The notes under the pieces are model-generated. The model worked only from the letters and a program-made list of their open reading frames with translations, searched no databases and was not told where the DNA came from. DNA of 6,926 nt from assembly GCA_015491145.1 (NCBI GenBank), contig WFWM01000064.1:1-6926 (forward strand). The letters run 5' to 3'. Positions 1 to 6,430 of this stretch are shown here, one piece after another. Each line of letters opens with the position of its first letter. The first letter of the stretch is position 1. Both the position numbers and the translations under genes were made by a program. The DNA comes from Patescibacteria group bacterium (GTDB lineage: Bacteria > Patescibacteriota > Minisyncoccia > Phycocordibacterales > UBA12088).

Positions 1-758
1 AACGGGAACTCCGTGTTGCTGGAAAGCTCCAGCAGCAACTGAATGCCCTCCCTGCTAACCTGCGCGATGAACTCCAAAAGGTGTTCCAAGATCAGCGAAT
101 GCGTAATGTGCTTGGTCGCGCGATGATGAAGTGGCAAAAGGGGGCGGAACTGAACGATGCTGAGAAAGAGGCAATCTCCCTCCTCTCAAGAAAGAGTGCG
201 TATGTCGCCCTCCAATCCTCTGCTTCCCAACTCCTGCAGGACTCTTCGCTCGACGAAACCACGAAGCAAGCTATTAGCAAACACCTCAATACCGTGCAAG
301 AATTGCGTCACACGCGTGGTGAGAACGATCCCTTCTATCGCCTCGCCCTTCAAGAGGCAGTCAAGGCGGTTCGGTCGGTGAAACCATCCGTGATCCAAGA
401 GAGGCTTACGAAGGCTGATGAGGAGTGGTTGGCACGTGATGCATTTGATGCGTTCGACGCAGCATACGTGGAGCCTGTGCGGCGGGATGCGGTGAACGAT
501 GCGCTCCGCCTCGCCACACTTTTGAAGACGCAACCCGGCACGCTCTTCTACCGAAAGGAAATCAACAGCGAGGCAGCGAAGCAAGCTATCGAGGAAATTC
601 GCAAGGTAGCCGCCGGTAAACTTACCACTCAGGAGGAAGTACAGCGCCTCCTTCAGGCCATCACCCAAGCTGCCGAAAGCGGCGCAGTGGAAACCACCGG
701 TCCAGAATCAGGTCCCTCGGCATTCGCGCATGGTGTAACTCCTCCGCATCGATCGTAA
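1..758 (+). CDS. Helical protein of unknown function, 5'-truncated
   Basis: The reading frame is open from base 3 to the TAA at 756-758, giving about 251 visible codons; the true start lies upstream of the window. A GTG at 81 and ATGs at 99 and 123 are in frame, but none has the GTATG context of the other starts and the frame stays coding-like before them, so I treat them as internal. The visible protein is almost entirely predicted helix, rich in Ala, Glu, Gln, Lys and Arg, with no signal peptide or membrane segment. It ends in a short Gly/Pro/Ser-rich tail (about the last 25 residues, ending in PPHRS). I do not recognise the family. It sits 19 bp upstream of the next gene, on the same strand as a T4SS-like cluster. 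It could be the C-terminal part of a larger component of that system or an unrelated neighbour. The existence of the gene is well supported; its function is not. Confidence 0.75.
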   Translation, partial: RELRVAGKLQQQLNALPANLRDELQKVFQDQRMRNVLGRAMMKWQKGAELNDAEKEAISLLSRKSAYVALQSSASQLLQDSSLDETTKQAISKHLNTVQELRHTRGENDPFYRLALQEAVKAVRSVKPSVIQERLTKADEEWLARDAFDAFDAAYVEPVRRDAVNDALRLATLLKTQPGTLFYRKEINSEAAKQAIEEIRKVAAGKLTTQEEVQRLLQAITQAAESGAVETTGPESGPSAFAHGVTPPHRS

Positions 759-777
759 GGATCTCAACGCCCGTCGT

Positions 778-1437
778 ATGACTCCAGTGTCTTCACACCA
801 CAACCAACCCTCTGCTTCTTCTGCGCGGGATCCTATCCTGCACGCTCTCCAACGTCATCCGATACTCTCCATGCTGGTGACCCATCCCGTGGGAACTTCA
901 CTGCTTGAAGGTCTCAATCAAATCGACCCCGTATGTCTCGCCGCAATTACTCAGCGAGAGGTTCAACTGAAACTCCAGCAGGCCGCTGCTCAACCCCCCT
1001 TCTTCCGCATCCCCGAGGAAGAGCGGGGAATTATTGTTGCTTTCCTATGGCTCTGGCTTTCCGGCGTTCTACCACAACAGGCGTTTCTCGAGGCGATCAC
1101 TTCTTCTTATCCCTCACTGAAGAGGGGGGAGGTGGCTGATGCGCTCGACCGTCTATCGCATCACCCAATCATTGCGCAAGCGCAAAGTAGTTGTATGGGC
1201 GCGAGAAAAGCACTCGGCACCTCTTCCCATCGCAATGTTCCGTCAGTACCCTCTCCCTCTTCCACTTCTTCCATCGCAGCCGCTCACCCCGCTGCAGCAC
1301 CCCCTTCTCCCCTTGCTCCGACTCCTCTGCCCTCTTCTCCACCTACAGGCAACTTGCCCACCCCTCCCAAACCTCCCATCCAAAAGGTACGGCCGGACCC
1401 TTACCGAGAACCTATTGAAGATGAACCTCCTGCGTGA
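778..1437 (+). CDS. Hypothetical protein with helical N-terminal half and Pro/Ser-rich tail
   Basis: 219 residues, ATG at 778 (context cgtATG) and TGA stop at 1435-1437. Residues about 18-140 look like a compact helical domain. It includes a very hydrophobic stretch at about 84-98 (GIIVAFLWLWLSGVL) that is short for a transmembrane helix and could instead be a buried helix. Residues about 141-205 are low-complexity Pro/Ser/Ala/Thr, a likely flexible linker, followed by a short charged end (DPYREPIEDEPPA). There is no signal peptide. The best purine-rich site upstream (AAGGA at 757-761) is 16 nt from the ATG, too far for normal Shine-Dalgarno use. I recognise no family. The proximity to the preceding gene suggests these two form a pair, and the 78-bp gap after it separates the pair from the secretion genes. 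A Pro-rich tail of this kind often acts as a tether or binding arm, but nothing here proves that. Confidence 0.75.
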   Translation: MTPVSSHHNQPSASSARDPILHALQRHPILSMLVTHPVGTSLLEGLNQIDPVCLAAITQREVQLKLQQAAAQPPFFRIPEEERGIIVAFLWLWLSGVLPQQAFLEAITSSYPSLKRGEVADALDRLSHHPIIAQAQSSCMGARKALGTSSHRNVPSVPSPSSTSSIAAAHPAAAPPSPLAPTPLPSSPPTGNLPTPPKPPIQKVRPDPYREPIEDEPPA

Positions 1438-1495
1438 GTGGGCACACCCGCGTCGCTTACATACACCGCTGTGGGGAAGGGGGGTGCCGGCCGCG

Positions 1496-1504
1496 TGCTA
1501 CACT
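1496..1504 (+). promoter_or_regulatory. Putative extended -10 promoter for the PrgI-VirB4 operon
   Basis: TGC followed by TACACT (1499-1504) matches an extended -10 element (TGnTATAAT, with four of six hexamer bases). It lies in the largest intergenic gap of the window (1438-1515), 11 nt before the PrgI start. No convincing -35 is found about 17 bp upstream, which is tolerable for an extended -10. A start site about 7 nt after the hexamer would leave a leader of only about 4-6 nt, that is, a nearly leaderless mRNA. This is inferred from sequence only. Confidence 0.45.
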
Positions 1505-1515
1505 AGCAGAGAGGT

Positions 1516-1980
1516 ATGCAGTTTCGCGTCCCTCAGTTCATTGAGGTGGAGGCAAAGGTCATCGGGCCGTTTTCCTTCCGGCAATTCGTGTTCCTCGCAG
1601 GAGGTATTGGGTTTATGGTGATGCTCTGGTTCTGGGTCTCTCCCTTTATCGCAATTTTGATCGGCGCACCGTTTGCCGCGCTGGGGGTGGCGCTCGCCTA
1701 CTGGCGGCCGTACGGTATGCCATTTGAGAAGGTGCTCGAGGCAGCGTTTTGGTACTTCACCTCCCGCCACCTCTACCTCTGGCAGAAACCACAGGCGAAA
1801 GCGCAGGGAGGGAGTGAGGTGGCCGCAACAGCGCCGGCGCAACGCCCCATTCCAACGATTCGCACCACTGGCCCAAGCAAACTACGCGAGCTCGCCTTCC
1901 AACTCGATGTACAACGGCGGGCACGCCCGAAGCGGGAGGATCCGAATGACCCGAAGCAGCGGCTCGGCTTGCAGGTGTAG
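1516..1980 (+). CDS. PrgI-family T4SS inner-membrane protein
   Basis: 154 residues, ATG at 1516 (context gaggtATG), TAG at 1978-1980. The N-terminus (QFRVPQFIEVEAKVIGPFSFRQ split around residues 2-23) is the typical opening of the PrgI family, named for a small membrane protein of the Enterococcus pCF10 conjugation system. Two adjacent transmembrane helices follow at about residues 22-42 and 44-63, then the conserved-looking stretch at 64-91 (key residues RPYGMPFE, then YLWQK) that follows the helices in patescibacterial members. The tail (92-154) is cytoplasmic-looking, Pro/Ala-rich then basic, and contains SKLRELAFQLDV (121-132), a short motif I recall as recurrent in these homologues. PrgI-like proteins probably form part of the inner-membrane platform that holds the VirB4 ATPase. 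The next gene starts 3 bp after the stop, so the two are almost certainly co-transcribed and translationally linked. Confidence 0.88.
   Translation: MQFRVPQFIEVEAKVIGPFSFRQFVFLAGGIGFMVMLWFWVSPFIAILIGAPFAALGVALAYWRPYGMPFEKVLEAAFWYFTSRHLYLWQKPQAKAQGGSEVAATAPAQRPIPTIRTTGPSKLRELAFQLDVQRRARPKREDPNDPKQRLGLQV
1973..1977 (+). promoter_or_regulatory. Weak Shine-Dalgarno candidate for the TraC-like gene
   Basis: AGGTG lies 6 nt before the ATG at 1984 and could pair with five bases of a standard 16S rRNA anti-Shine-Dalgarno (CACCTCCT). It overlaps the last codons of the PrgI gene. It is the only correctly spaced Shine-Dalgarno-like site I see among the seven starts, so it may be chance. Confidence 0.3.
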
Positions 1981-1983
1981 CGT

Positions 1984-2664
1984 ATGGCATTTTCCCTCTT
2001 TGGCTCCTCTCCCCTTGCGGCACAAGCGGCCCGGTCGCAGGAGTTCGTTCCCATCAAGGAAATCCACGACGGCATCGTCGTGCTCGACTCGGGGGGGTTG
2101 CGCGGCGTGTTTATGTGCTCCTCAACTAACTTTGCCCTCAAGTCGCACGATGAGCAGATGGCAATTCTCTCGCAGTTCGCTCGCTTCCTCGACTCGCTCG
2201 ATTTTTCAGTGCAGCTGTTCGTCCAATCCCGCAAGCTCGACATTCGCCCCTACCTCGCCACACTCGAGGAGCGCTACTACGCTCAGAAGGAGGAGCTGAT
2301 GAAGCTACAGGTGCGTGAGTACATCAACTTCATCCGCTCCCTCACGGAAAACTCCAACATTATGAGCAAGCACTTCTTCACGGTGGTTCCCTACGACCCG
2401 CCGATTGCAACCACCTTGCCGGGCCTCGGGAGCCTTGCGAAACCTTCCTCCAGCACCACCTCTCAGCAGGCCGAAGCGTTGGAGCAACGGGACACCTTCG
2501 AAGAGTTCCGACTCCAGCTTGAACAGCGGATGGATGTCGTCGCCTCGGGGCTCGCTGCCGCTGGCATTCGGGTCACCCAGCTCGGCACCGAGGAGCTCAT
2601 CGAGCTGTTCTACCAAGAGTTCAATGTGGGCGAGTTAGAACGGCCGGTGCAGCTCACCTCCTAG
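1984..2664 (+). CDS. Stand-alone TraC-like T4SS protein (VirB4 N-terminal-like domain)
   Basis: 226 residues, ATG at 1984 (cgtATG), TAG at 2662-2664. There is no signal peptide, membrane helix or P-loop. Residues 20-90 resemble the opening of TraC/VirB4-type proteins: FVPIKEIHDGIVVL, then GVFMCSSTNFALKS (41-54), then a helical stretch leading to FSVQLFVQSRKLDIRPY (74-90). Residues 109-140 (REYINFI...IMSKHFFTVVPYDPP) continue the same fold. A Ser/Thr-rich insert (about 153-162) precedes a helical end (171-217) with GTEELIELFYQEFN. In Patescibacteria a protein of this type commonly sits between PrgI and the VirB4 ATPase. It is not simply the missing front of a split VirB4, because the next gene has its own N-terminal domain before the ATPase. 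It probably binds the ATPase or the membrane platform from the cytoplasm. The family call is good; the exact role is inferred. Confidence 0.82.
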   Translation: MAFSLFGSSPLAAQAARSQEFVPIKEIHDGIVVLDSGGLRGVFMCSSTNFALKSHDEQMAILSQFARFLDSLDFSVQLFVQSRKLDIRPYLATLEERYYAQKEELMKLQVREYINFIRSLTENSNIMSKHFFTVVPYDPPIATTLPGLGSLAKPSSSTTSQQAEALEQRDTFEEFRLQLEQRMDVVASGLAAAGIRVTQLGTEELIELFYQEFNVGELERPVQLTS

Positions 2665-2675
2665 CATCCGCGCGT

Positions 2676-4529
2676 ATGGGGCTCCTCGACGCTCTCCGCA
2701 ACCTCACGAAATCCTCCGACGCCGCCCAGAGTCCACTTACGCAGCAGGCTCCTGCCACGCTCGCTGCGCTGCCGCCGACGCTCTATCGCGACGCGACGCT
2801 CGAGCTGAAGGATGTGATTGCGCCGTCGGCGGTCAAAATCACGCCACGCGAGCTTGTGCTCGGCGACAAGCTTGCTCGCACCTTCTTCATCATCTCCTAC
2901 CCCGCCCAGCTCACGGAGGCGTGGCTCGCACCCCTCATCAACCTCGACCGCGTGCTCGACATTGCCATCCACATCCATCCGCTCGACACCGCCGAGGTGC
3001 TCAAGACGCTGCAGCGGCAGGTGGCCGAGGTGGAGGCGCAGATTGCCGAGCGGGAAGAGAAGGGAATGGTGCGGGATCCGAAGCTCGATGTCGCGTTCCA
3101 AAACCTCGAGCAGCTCCGCAACCGTCTCCAGCAGGCGCAGGAGCGGCTCTACGATGTCGGCTTCTACCTCACGCTCTTCGGCGACTCGAAAGACGACCTC
3201 GATCGGGCTGAGGCGGCGGTTATCTCGCTCCTTGAGTCGCAGCTCATCTACCTCAAGCCGGCGCTCTTCCAGCAGAAGGAGGGCTTCCTCAGCGTCATAC
3301 CGACCGGTAGCGACGGCCTGCAGGTGTGGAGCAAGCTCAACACTGAGCCGCTCGCCACCTTCTTCCCCTTCATCTCCTTCGACCTCTCTGCCGACTCCGG
3401 CATCCTCTACGGCATCAACCGCCACAACTCCTCCCTCGTCTTGTTCGACCGGTTCTCAATGGAAAACTACAACTCCGTCACCTTCGCGAAATCCGGCTCC
3501 GGCAAATCCTATGCCACGAAGCTCGAAATCCTCCGCTCGCTAATGTTCGACGTCGATGTGATTGTCATCGACCCGGAACGGGAGTACCAGTACCTCGCCG
3601 AAGCAACCGGCGGTCGCACCTTCAATATCTCGCTCTCCTCCGGCCACCACATCAATCCGTTTGACCTTCCGGTGCCCCGGGAGGATGAGTCGCCGGCGGA
3701 TGTGCTACGCTCCCACATCATCAGCCTCGTGGGGCTCTTCCGCATCCTCCTCGGCGGCCTCACGCCAGAGGAGGATGCGCTCGTCGACCGCGCGCTCACG
3801 GAAACCTACGCTCTCAAGGACATCACCGGCGAAACCGACTTCACCGGAATGACCCCACCACTCCTGTCAGACTTTGCGCTCGTGCTCGCCGGCCTCGAAG
3901 GCTCCGAGTCGCTCGTGCAGCGCCTCGAGAAGTACACGAAGGGCACGTGGGCAAACTTCATTAACCAGCCGACGAATGTCGACATCAACAAGCACTTCGT
4001 CGTCTTTTCCGTGCGGGATATGGAAGATGAGCTCAAAACCGCGGCAATGTACATCATCACCAACTTCATCTGGACGGCAGTGCGGAAGGACCTGCGCAAA
4101 CGCCTCCTCGTCGTGGATGAGGCGTGGTGGATGATGAAGTCGGAAGACACCGCCTCATTCCTCTACGGCATTGCCAAACGCGGCCGCAAGTACTACCTCG
4201 GCCTCGCTACCATCACGCAGGATGTCGACGACTTCATCAAGAGCCCCTACGGTATCCCAATGATTACCAACTCCTCAATGCAGCTACTGCTCAAGCAGTC
4301 GCCAACGGCAATCGACCGGCTCCAGCAGGTCTTCAACCTCACTGATGAGGAGAAGTACCTCCTCCTCGAGAGCAATGTGGGGGAGGGGATCTTCTTTGCC
4401 GGCACGAAGCATGTCGCCATCAAAATCGTTGCCTCCTACACGGAAGACCAAATCATCACCTCAGACCCTGCCCAACTTCTTGCAATCCAGAAGGCGAGGG
4501 AAGAGTTGTTGTCGCAGGAAGGCGCATAA
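2676..4529 (+). CDS. virB4: VirB4-family T4SS ATPase
   Basis: 617 residues, ATG at 2676 (gcgtATG), TAA at 4527-4529, 11 bp after the TraC-like gene. Residues about 35-220 form the VirB4-type N-terminal domain, with a predicted coiled coil at about 108-160 (AEVEAQIAEREEK, then LEQLRNRLQQAQERL). The ATPase follows. Walker A is AKSGSGKS (271-278; the first Gly of GxxxxGKS is Ala here, leaving a GSGKS core). VIVIDPERE (295-303) is a typical downstream strand of this family, Walker B is RLLVVDEAWWMM (476-487; D481, E482), and ATITQDVDD (511-519) carries the Gln motif. No transmembrane segments are seen; the enzyme should act as an oligomer on the cytoplasmic face of the membrane, using ATP to drive pilin extraction or substrate export. 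Length is shorter than classic VirB4 (about 800 residues), as expected where a TraC-like domain is separate. Leucine is almost always CTC, a strong codon bias that suggests a resident gene. No Shine-Dalgarno is visible before the start. Confidence 0.93.
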   Translation: MGLLDALRNLTKSSDAAQSPLTQQAPATLAALPPTLYRDATLELKDVIAPSAVKITPRELVLGDKLARTFFIISYPAQLTEAWLAPLINLDRVLDIAIHIHPLDTAEVLKTLQRQVAEVEAQIAEREEKGMVRDPKLDVAFQNLEQLRNRLQQAQERLYDVGFYLTLFGDSKDDLDRAEAAVISLLESQLIYLKPALFQQKEGFLSVIPTGSDGLQVWSKLNTEPLATFFPFISFDLSADSGILYGINRHNSSLVLFDRFSMENYNSVTFAKSGSGKSYATKLEILRSLMFDVDVIVIDPEREYQYLAEATGGRTFNISLSSGHHINPFDLPVPREDESPADVLRSHIISLVGLFRILLGGLTPEEDALVDRALTETYALKDITGETDFTGMTPPLLSDFALVLAGLEGSESLVQRLEKYTKGTWANFINQPTNVDINKHFVVFSVRDMEDELKTAAMYIITNFIWTAVRKDLRKRLLVVDEAWWMMKSEDTASFLYGIAKRGRKYYLGLATITQDVDDFIKSPYGIPMITNSSMQLLLKQSPTAIDRLQQVFNLTDEEKYLLLESNVGEGIFFAGTKHVAIKIVASYTEDQIITSDPAQLLAIQKAREELLSQEGA

Positions 4530-4530
4530 T
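4525..4530 (+). promoter_or_regulatory. Possible -10-like hexamer overlapping the virB4 stop
   Basis: CATAAT matches five of six bases of TATAAT and contains the TAA stop of virB4 (4527-4529). It lies 15 nt before the ATG of the membrane protein gene. No -35 is evident. The parallel with the TATAAT that overlaps the next gene's stop is the main reason to list it; alone it is weak. Confidence 0.2.
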
Positions 4531-4545
4531 AACGCAGTAAACGGT

Positions 4546-5346
4546 ATGCCGCCGCAACCGCCGAAGCTCCGCTACCGCCTCACCGCCGGAATTATGGTGC
4601 CGGTGCTCGTGTTCACCCTCATCTTCGAGGCAGGGCAGATGTTGTTTTTCGGTTTCATCGTCGGCGTCGGCGGGAAGATGATGGAGACAGCAAAGGAAAC
4701 GGCAGAAACAGTGGAGGGCGTGCTTTCGGGAGTAGAAGCGGCATTTTTCGTGTTGAGTGCAGTGAGTATTGGAGCATGCGTGGTATCATTGGGAGTGGGG
4801 TGTGTCGGCACTATTTTTCTCAAACTCATCGAGAAAGCAGCATTGAAGGTGGTGAAGTACTTCGTCACCCAAACCGCAAAGGATATGGTGAAATTGTTTG
4901 TGAAAGGGGCTGTGCTTTCCCTTTCCCTCCTTGCCACAATGGTCTCATGGCTCTTCCTCTTCGGCTTCTATATGCTCGTCGTGCTGCTCCTTTCGCTCCG
5001 TGGTATCTTCCCCTGGGACATCTGGCGAAAGAATCCCGGGATAACCGCCGCCATGCTCGCGGTAGAATCGTTCCCCTACGTGGGGCTCCTCGTGCCAACC
5101 TACACCATCTGGCTTTGGCGCGTGTGGCGCCGCACCCGCAGGGAAGATGAGGAGCGCCATCGGAAAGCGCTTGCCGAGTGGGAAAAAGCAGTTGCTGCCT
5201 ATCAGGCGCAAATGCAGCAACAGCTGCAGGCGATGCTTGCGGCTTACGCGCAGGCGAAGCGGCAGGCTGCGCTCGCACGGCCGCAGCACCGCCTCGCCTC
5301 AACGATGGGCACGACAGTCGCTCCCGCTCCCTCCGGCGGGGTATAA
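4546..5346 (+). CDS. Four-helix membrane protein with coiled-coil tail, T4SS-associated
   Basis: 266 residues from ATG 4546 (cggtATG) to TAA 5344-5346. The frame is open upstream to 4345, but that part lies inside virB4, so 4546, 16 bp after the virB4 stop, is the sensible start. After a short Pro/Lys N-terminus there are four likely transmembrane segments at about residues 14-40, 64-92, 119-151 and 167-191. A strongly basic stretch follows (WRVWRRTRRE, 191-200; the positive-inside rule places it in the cytoplasm), then a Glu/Ala/Gln-rich coiled coil to about 243 and a flexible end. There is no signal peptide. I do not recognise a named family. Its place between virB4 and the secreted genes, and its polytopic form, make it a candidate platform protein in the position that VirB6-like proteins take in other systems, but I see no sequence proof of that. 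Codon use and G+C drop in residues about 45-125 compared with the rest. Confidence 0.82.
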   Translation: MPPQPPKLRYRLTAGIMVPVLVFTLIFEAGQMLFFGFIVGVGGKMMETAKETAETVEGVLSGVEAAFFVLSAVSIGACVVSLGVGCVGTIFLKLIEKAALKVVKYFVTQTAKDMVKLFVKGAVLSLSLLATMVSWLFLFGFYMLVVLLLSLRGIFPWDIWRKNPGITAAMLAVESFPYVGLLVPTYTIWLWRVWRRTRREDEERHRKALAEWEKAVAAYQAQMQQQLQAMLAAYAQAKRQAALARPQHRLASTMGTTVAPAPSGGV

Positions 5347-5347
5347 T
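5342..5347 (+). promoter_or_regulatory. Consensus -10 (TATAAT) before the Ig-like protein gene
   Basis: A perfect TATAAT is notable in this G+C-rich sequence. It contains the TAA stop of the membrane protein gene (5344-5346) and lies 8 nt before the ATG at 5356, so a transcript begun at the usual distance would be leaderless or have a leader of 1-2 nt. No good -35 or TGn extension is visible. It could give extra transcription of the two exported-protein genes, Ig-like and pilin, over the rest of the operon. Confidence 0.45.
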
Positions 5348-5355
5348 GGGACAGT

Positions 5356-6420
5356 ATGCCTTCCCTCCCGCACCGCAGCCTCCGTTTTTCCCTCCTCCCT
5401 TTTGCCCTGCTTGCGTGTCTCGGGGCGGCAGTAGCGTTGTTTGTCCCTCCCGTGCGTGCACAGAGCCACCCGGCGCTCGGCAGCGGGGCAGCCTCCTTCC
5501 TGCTTCCCAACGCACAGTCGCTTGCCATTGAGGTGCTCGATCCCTCGCCGGAGCCGGGCAAGCGGGTTCGCCTGCGCCTTCGCTCCAACAACTACCGCAT
5601 CCCCATCGAGCGCGCAACGGTTCGCTGGCTCGTCGATGGTGAGGAAGTCGGCAGCGGCGTCTCGCGTCTTGAGCAGGAGGTGGTGCTGCCGGATCGGGTA
5701 GGGGAGGTGACGCTTGCGGCAGAGGCAACGCTGCCGGATGGTAGGATACTCACCGCTCGTCGCACCCTCCCGCTTGCGAAAATCGTGCTCGTGTGGGAGG
5801 GAACCGGCTACACCTTCCCCACCTACGCCGGCCGGGCACGCGCGGTGAAGCAGGGGAGCGTTGCGGCACACGCCTTTGCCATTGTGGAAGAAGATGGAAA
5901 GCGCCTGCCTCCCGAGCAGCTGCTGTTTCGCTGGAAGGTGGTGGGGACCTCCCTGCCGTCGCAGAAAGGTCTCGGGCTTGCAAGCGTCCGCTTCGCGTCC
6001 GGCCGCTTCGGCATCCCCTACACCATCTATGTGGAAGTGGTGACCCCCCGCGGCAGGAGCTTCACAAAGAGCGTGACAATCCGCCCCCGCAAGCCGCATC
6101 TCCTCTTCTACGAGCGCCATCCCCTGCTCGGCATCCGCTACGATCGGTTCCTCAACCCCCTTGTCACCACCCGCGATCGGCTGGAGATTGTCGCCGAGCC
6201 GATGTACTTCCGCGCCGAAAGCCGCACCGACCCAAACCTCGTCTATGAATGGGAGCACAACGGCGCCTTCACGAAAGTGAAAGGGCCGGCACTTTCCCTG
6301 CAGGCGCAGAGCGAGGATAGGCCCATCCGCGCTTCCCTCGCCCTCACCGTCTGGCACCGGAAGTCGGTCCAGCAGGAAGAGCACACGACCTATGAGGCAG
6401 TGTTTGCCCGTCGTCGGTAG
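5356..6420 (+). CDS. Secreted multi-domain Ig-like protein of the T4SS/pilus locus
   Basis: 354 residues, ATG at 5356 (cagtATG), TAG at 6418-6420, 9 bp after the previous gene. Residues 1-35 are a clear Sec signal peptide: a basic start (HRSLR), a hydrophobic core (LLPFALLACLGAAVALF) and a likely cleavage after PVRA (35). The rest is beta-rich with no later membrane helix. It can be divided into about three Ig/PKD-like sandwiches at roughly 55-140, 141-245 and 246-351. The repeated pattern is a W or Y in a short strand after a loop: VRWLVDGEEV (89-98), FRWKVVG (191-197), VYEWEHNG (296-303). KIVLVWEGTGYTFPTYAGRA (142-161) and FYERHPLLGIRYDRFL (251-266) match motifs that I recall from patescibacterial proteins encoded next to T4SS-like pilins. 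No LPXTG or lipobox is seen, so it is probably released, or held by the pilus or cell surface. It may be an external scaffold or adhesion part; that role is inferred from fold and context. Confidence 0.82.
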   Translation: MPSLPHRSLRFSLLPFALLACLGAAVALFVPPVRAQSHPALGSGAASFLLPNAQSLAIEVLDPSPEPGKRVRLRLRSNNYRIPIERATVRWLVDGEEVGSGVSRLEQEVVLPDRVGEVTLAAEATLPDGRILTARRTLPLAKIVLVWEGTGYTFPTYAGRARAVKQGSVAAHAFAIVEEDGKRLPPEQLLFRWKVVGTSLPSQKGLGLASVRFASGRFGIPYTIYVEVVTPRGRSFTKSVTIRPRKPHLLFYERHPLLGIRYDRFLNPLVTTRDRLEIVAEPMYFRAESRTDPNLVYEWEHNGAFTKVKGPALSLQAQSEDRPIRASLALTVWHRKSVQQEEHTTYEAVFARRR

Positions 6421-6430
6421 TTCGTTGCGT

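Noticed and set aside
1438..1451. Small hairpin (GGG, loop CACA, CCC) after the TGA stop, as a terminator
   Set aside because: The stem is only about 5 bp with a G-T pair and is not followed by a T-run.
1435..1506. TGA read as Gly, extending the second gene to the TAG at 1504-1506
   Set aside because: No other gene needs TGA as a sense codon, and the extension adds only a short G-rich peptide that runs through the promoter.
1139..1621. 160-codon + strand frame overlapping the Pro/Ser-rich gene and PrgI
   Set aside because: It owes its length to the pyrimidine tract, runs over the promoter gap and into PrgI, and has no recognisable domain.
2655..2662. CACCTCCT just before the virB4 start, identical to the usual 16S anti-Shine-Dalgarno
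   Set aside because: It encodes the last codons of the TraC-like gene (Leu-Thr-Ser) in the favoured CTC/ACC/TCC codons and is most simply chance.
2661..3425. 254-codon open frame on the - strand across virB4
   Set aside because: It is the complement of the biased virB4 codons (Glu/Val/Leu/Arg-rich) with no motif; virB4 is certain on the + strand.
2818..3543. + strand Ser/Arg-rich frame inside virB4
   Set aside because: It is a +1-frame reading of CTC/GCC-type codons, giving a meaningless Ser/Arg/Pro composition.
4345..4545. Upstream in-frame extension of the membrane protein gene
   Set aside because: It would overlap 185 bases of virB4, including a conserved coding part, and its translation is Ser/Arg-rich noise. 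The ATG at 4546 has the shared GTATG context.
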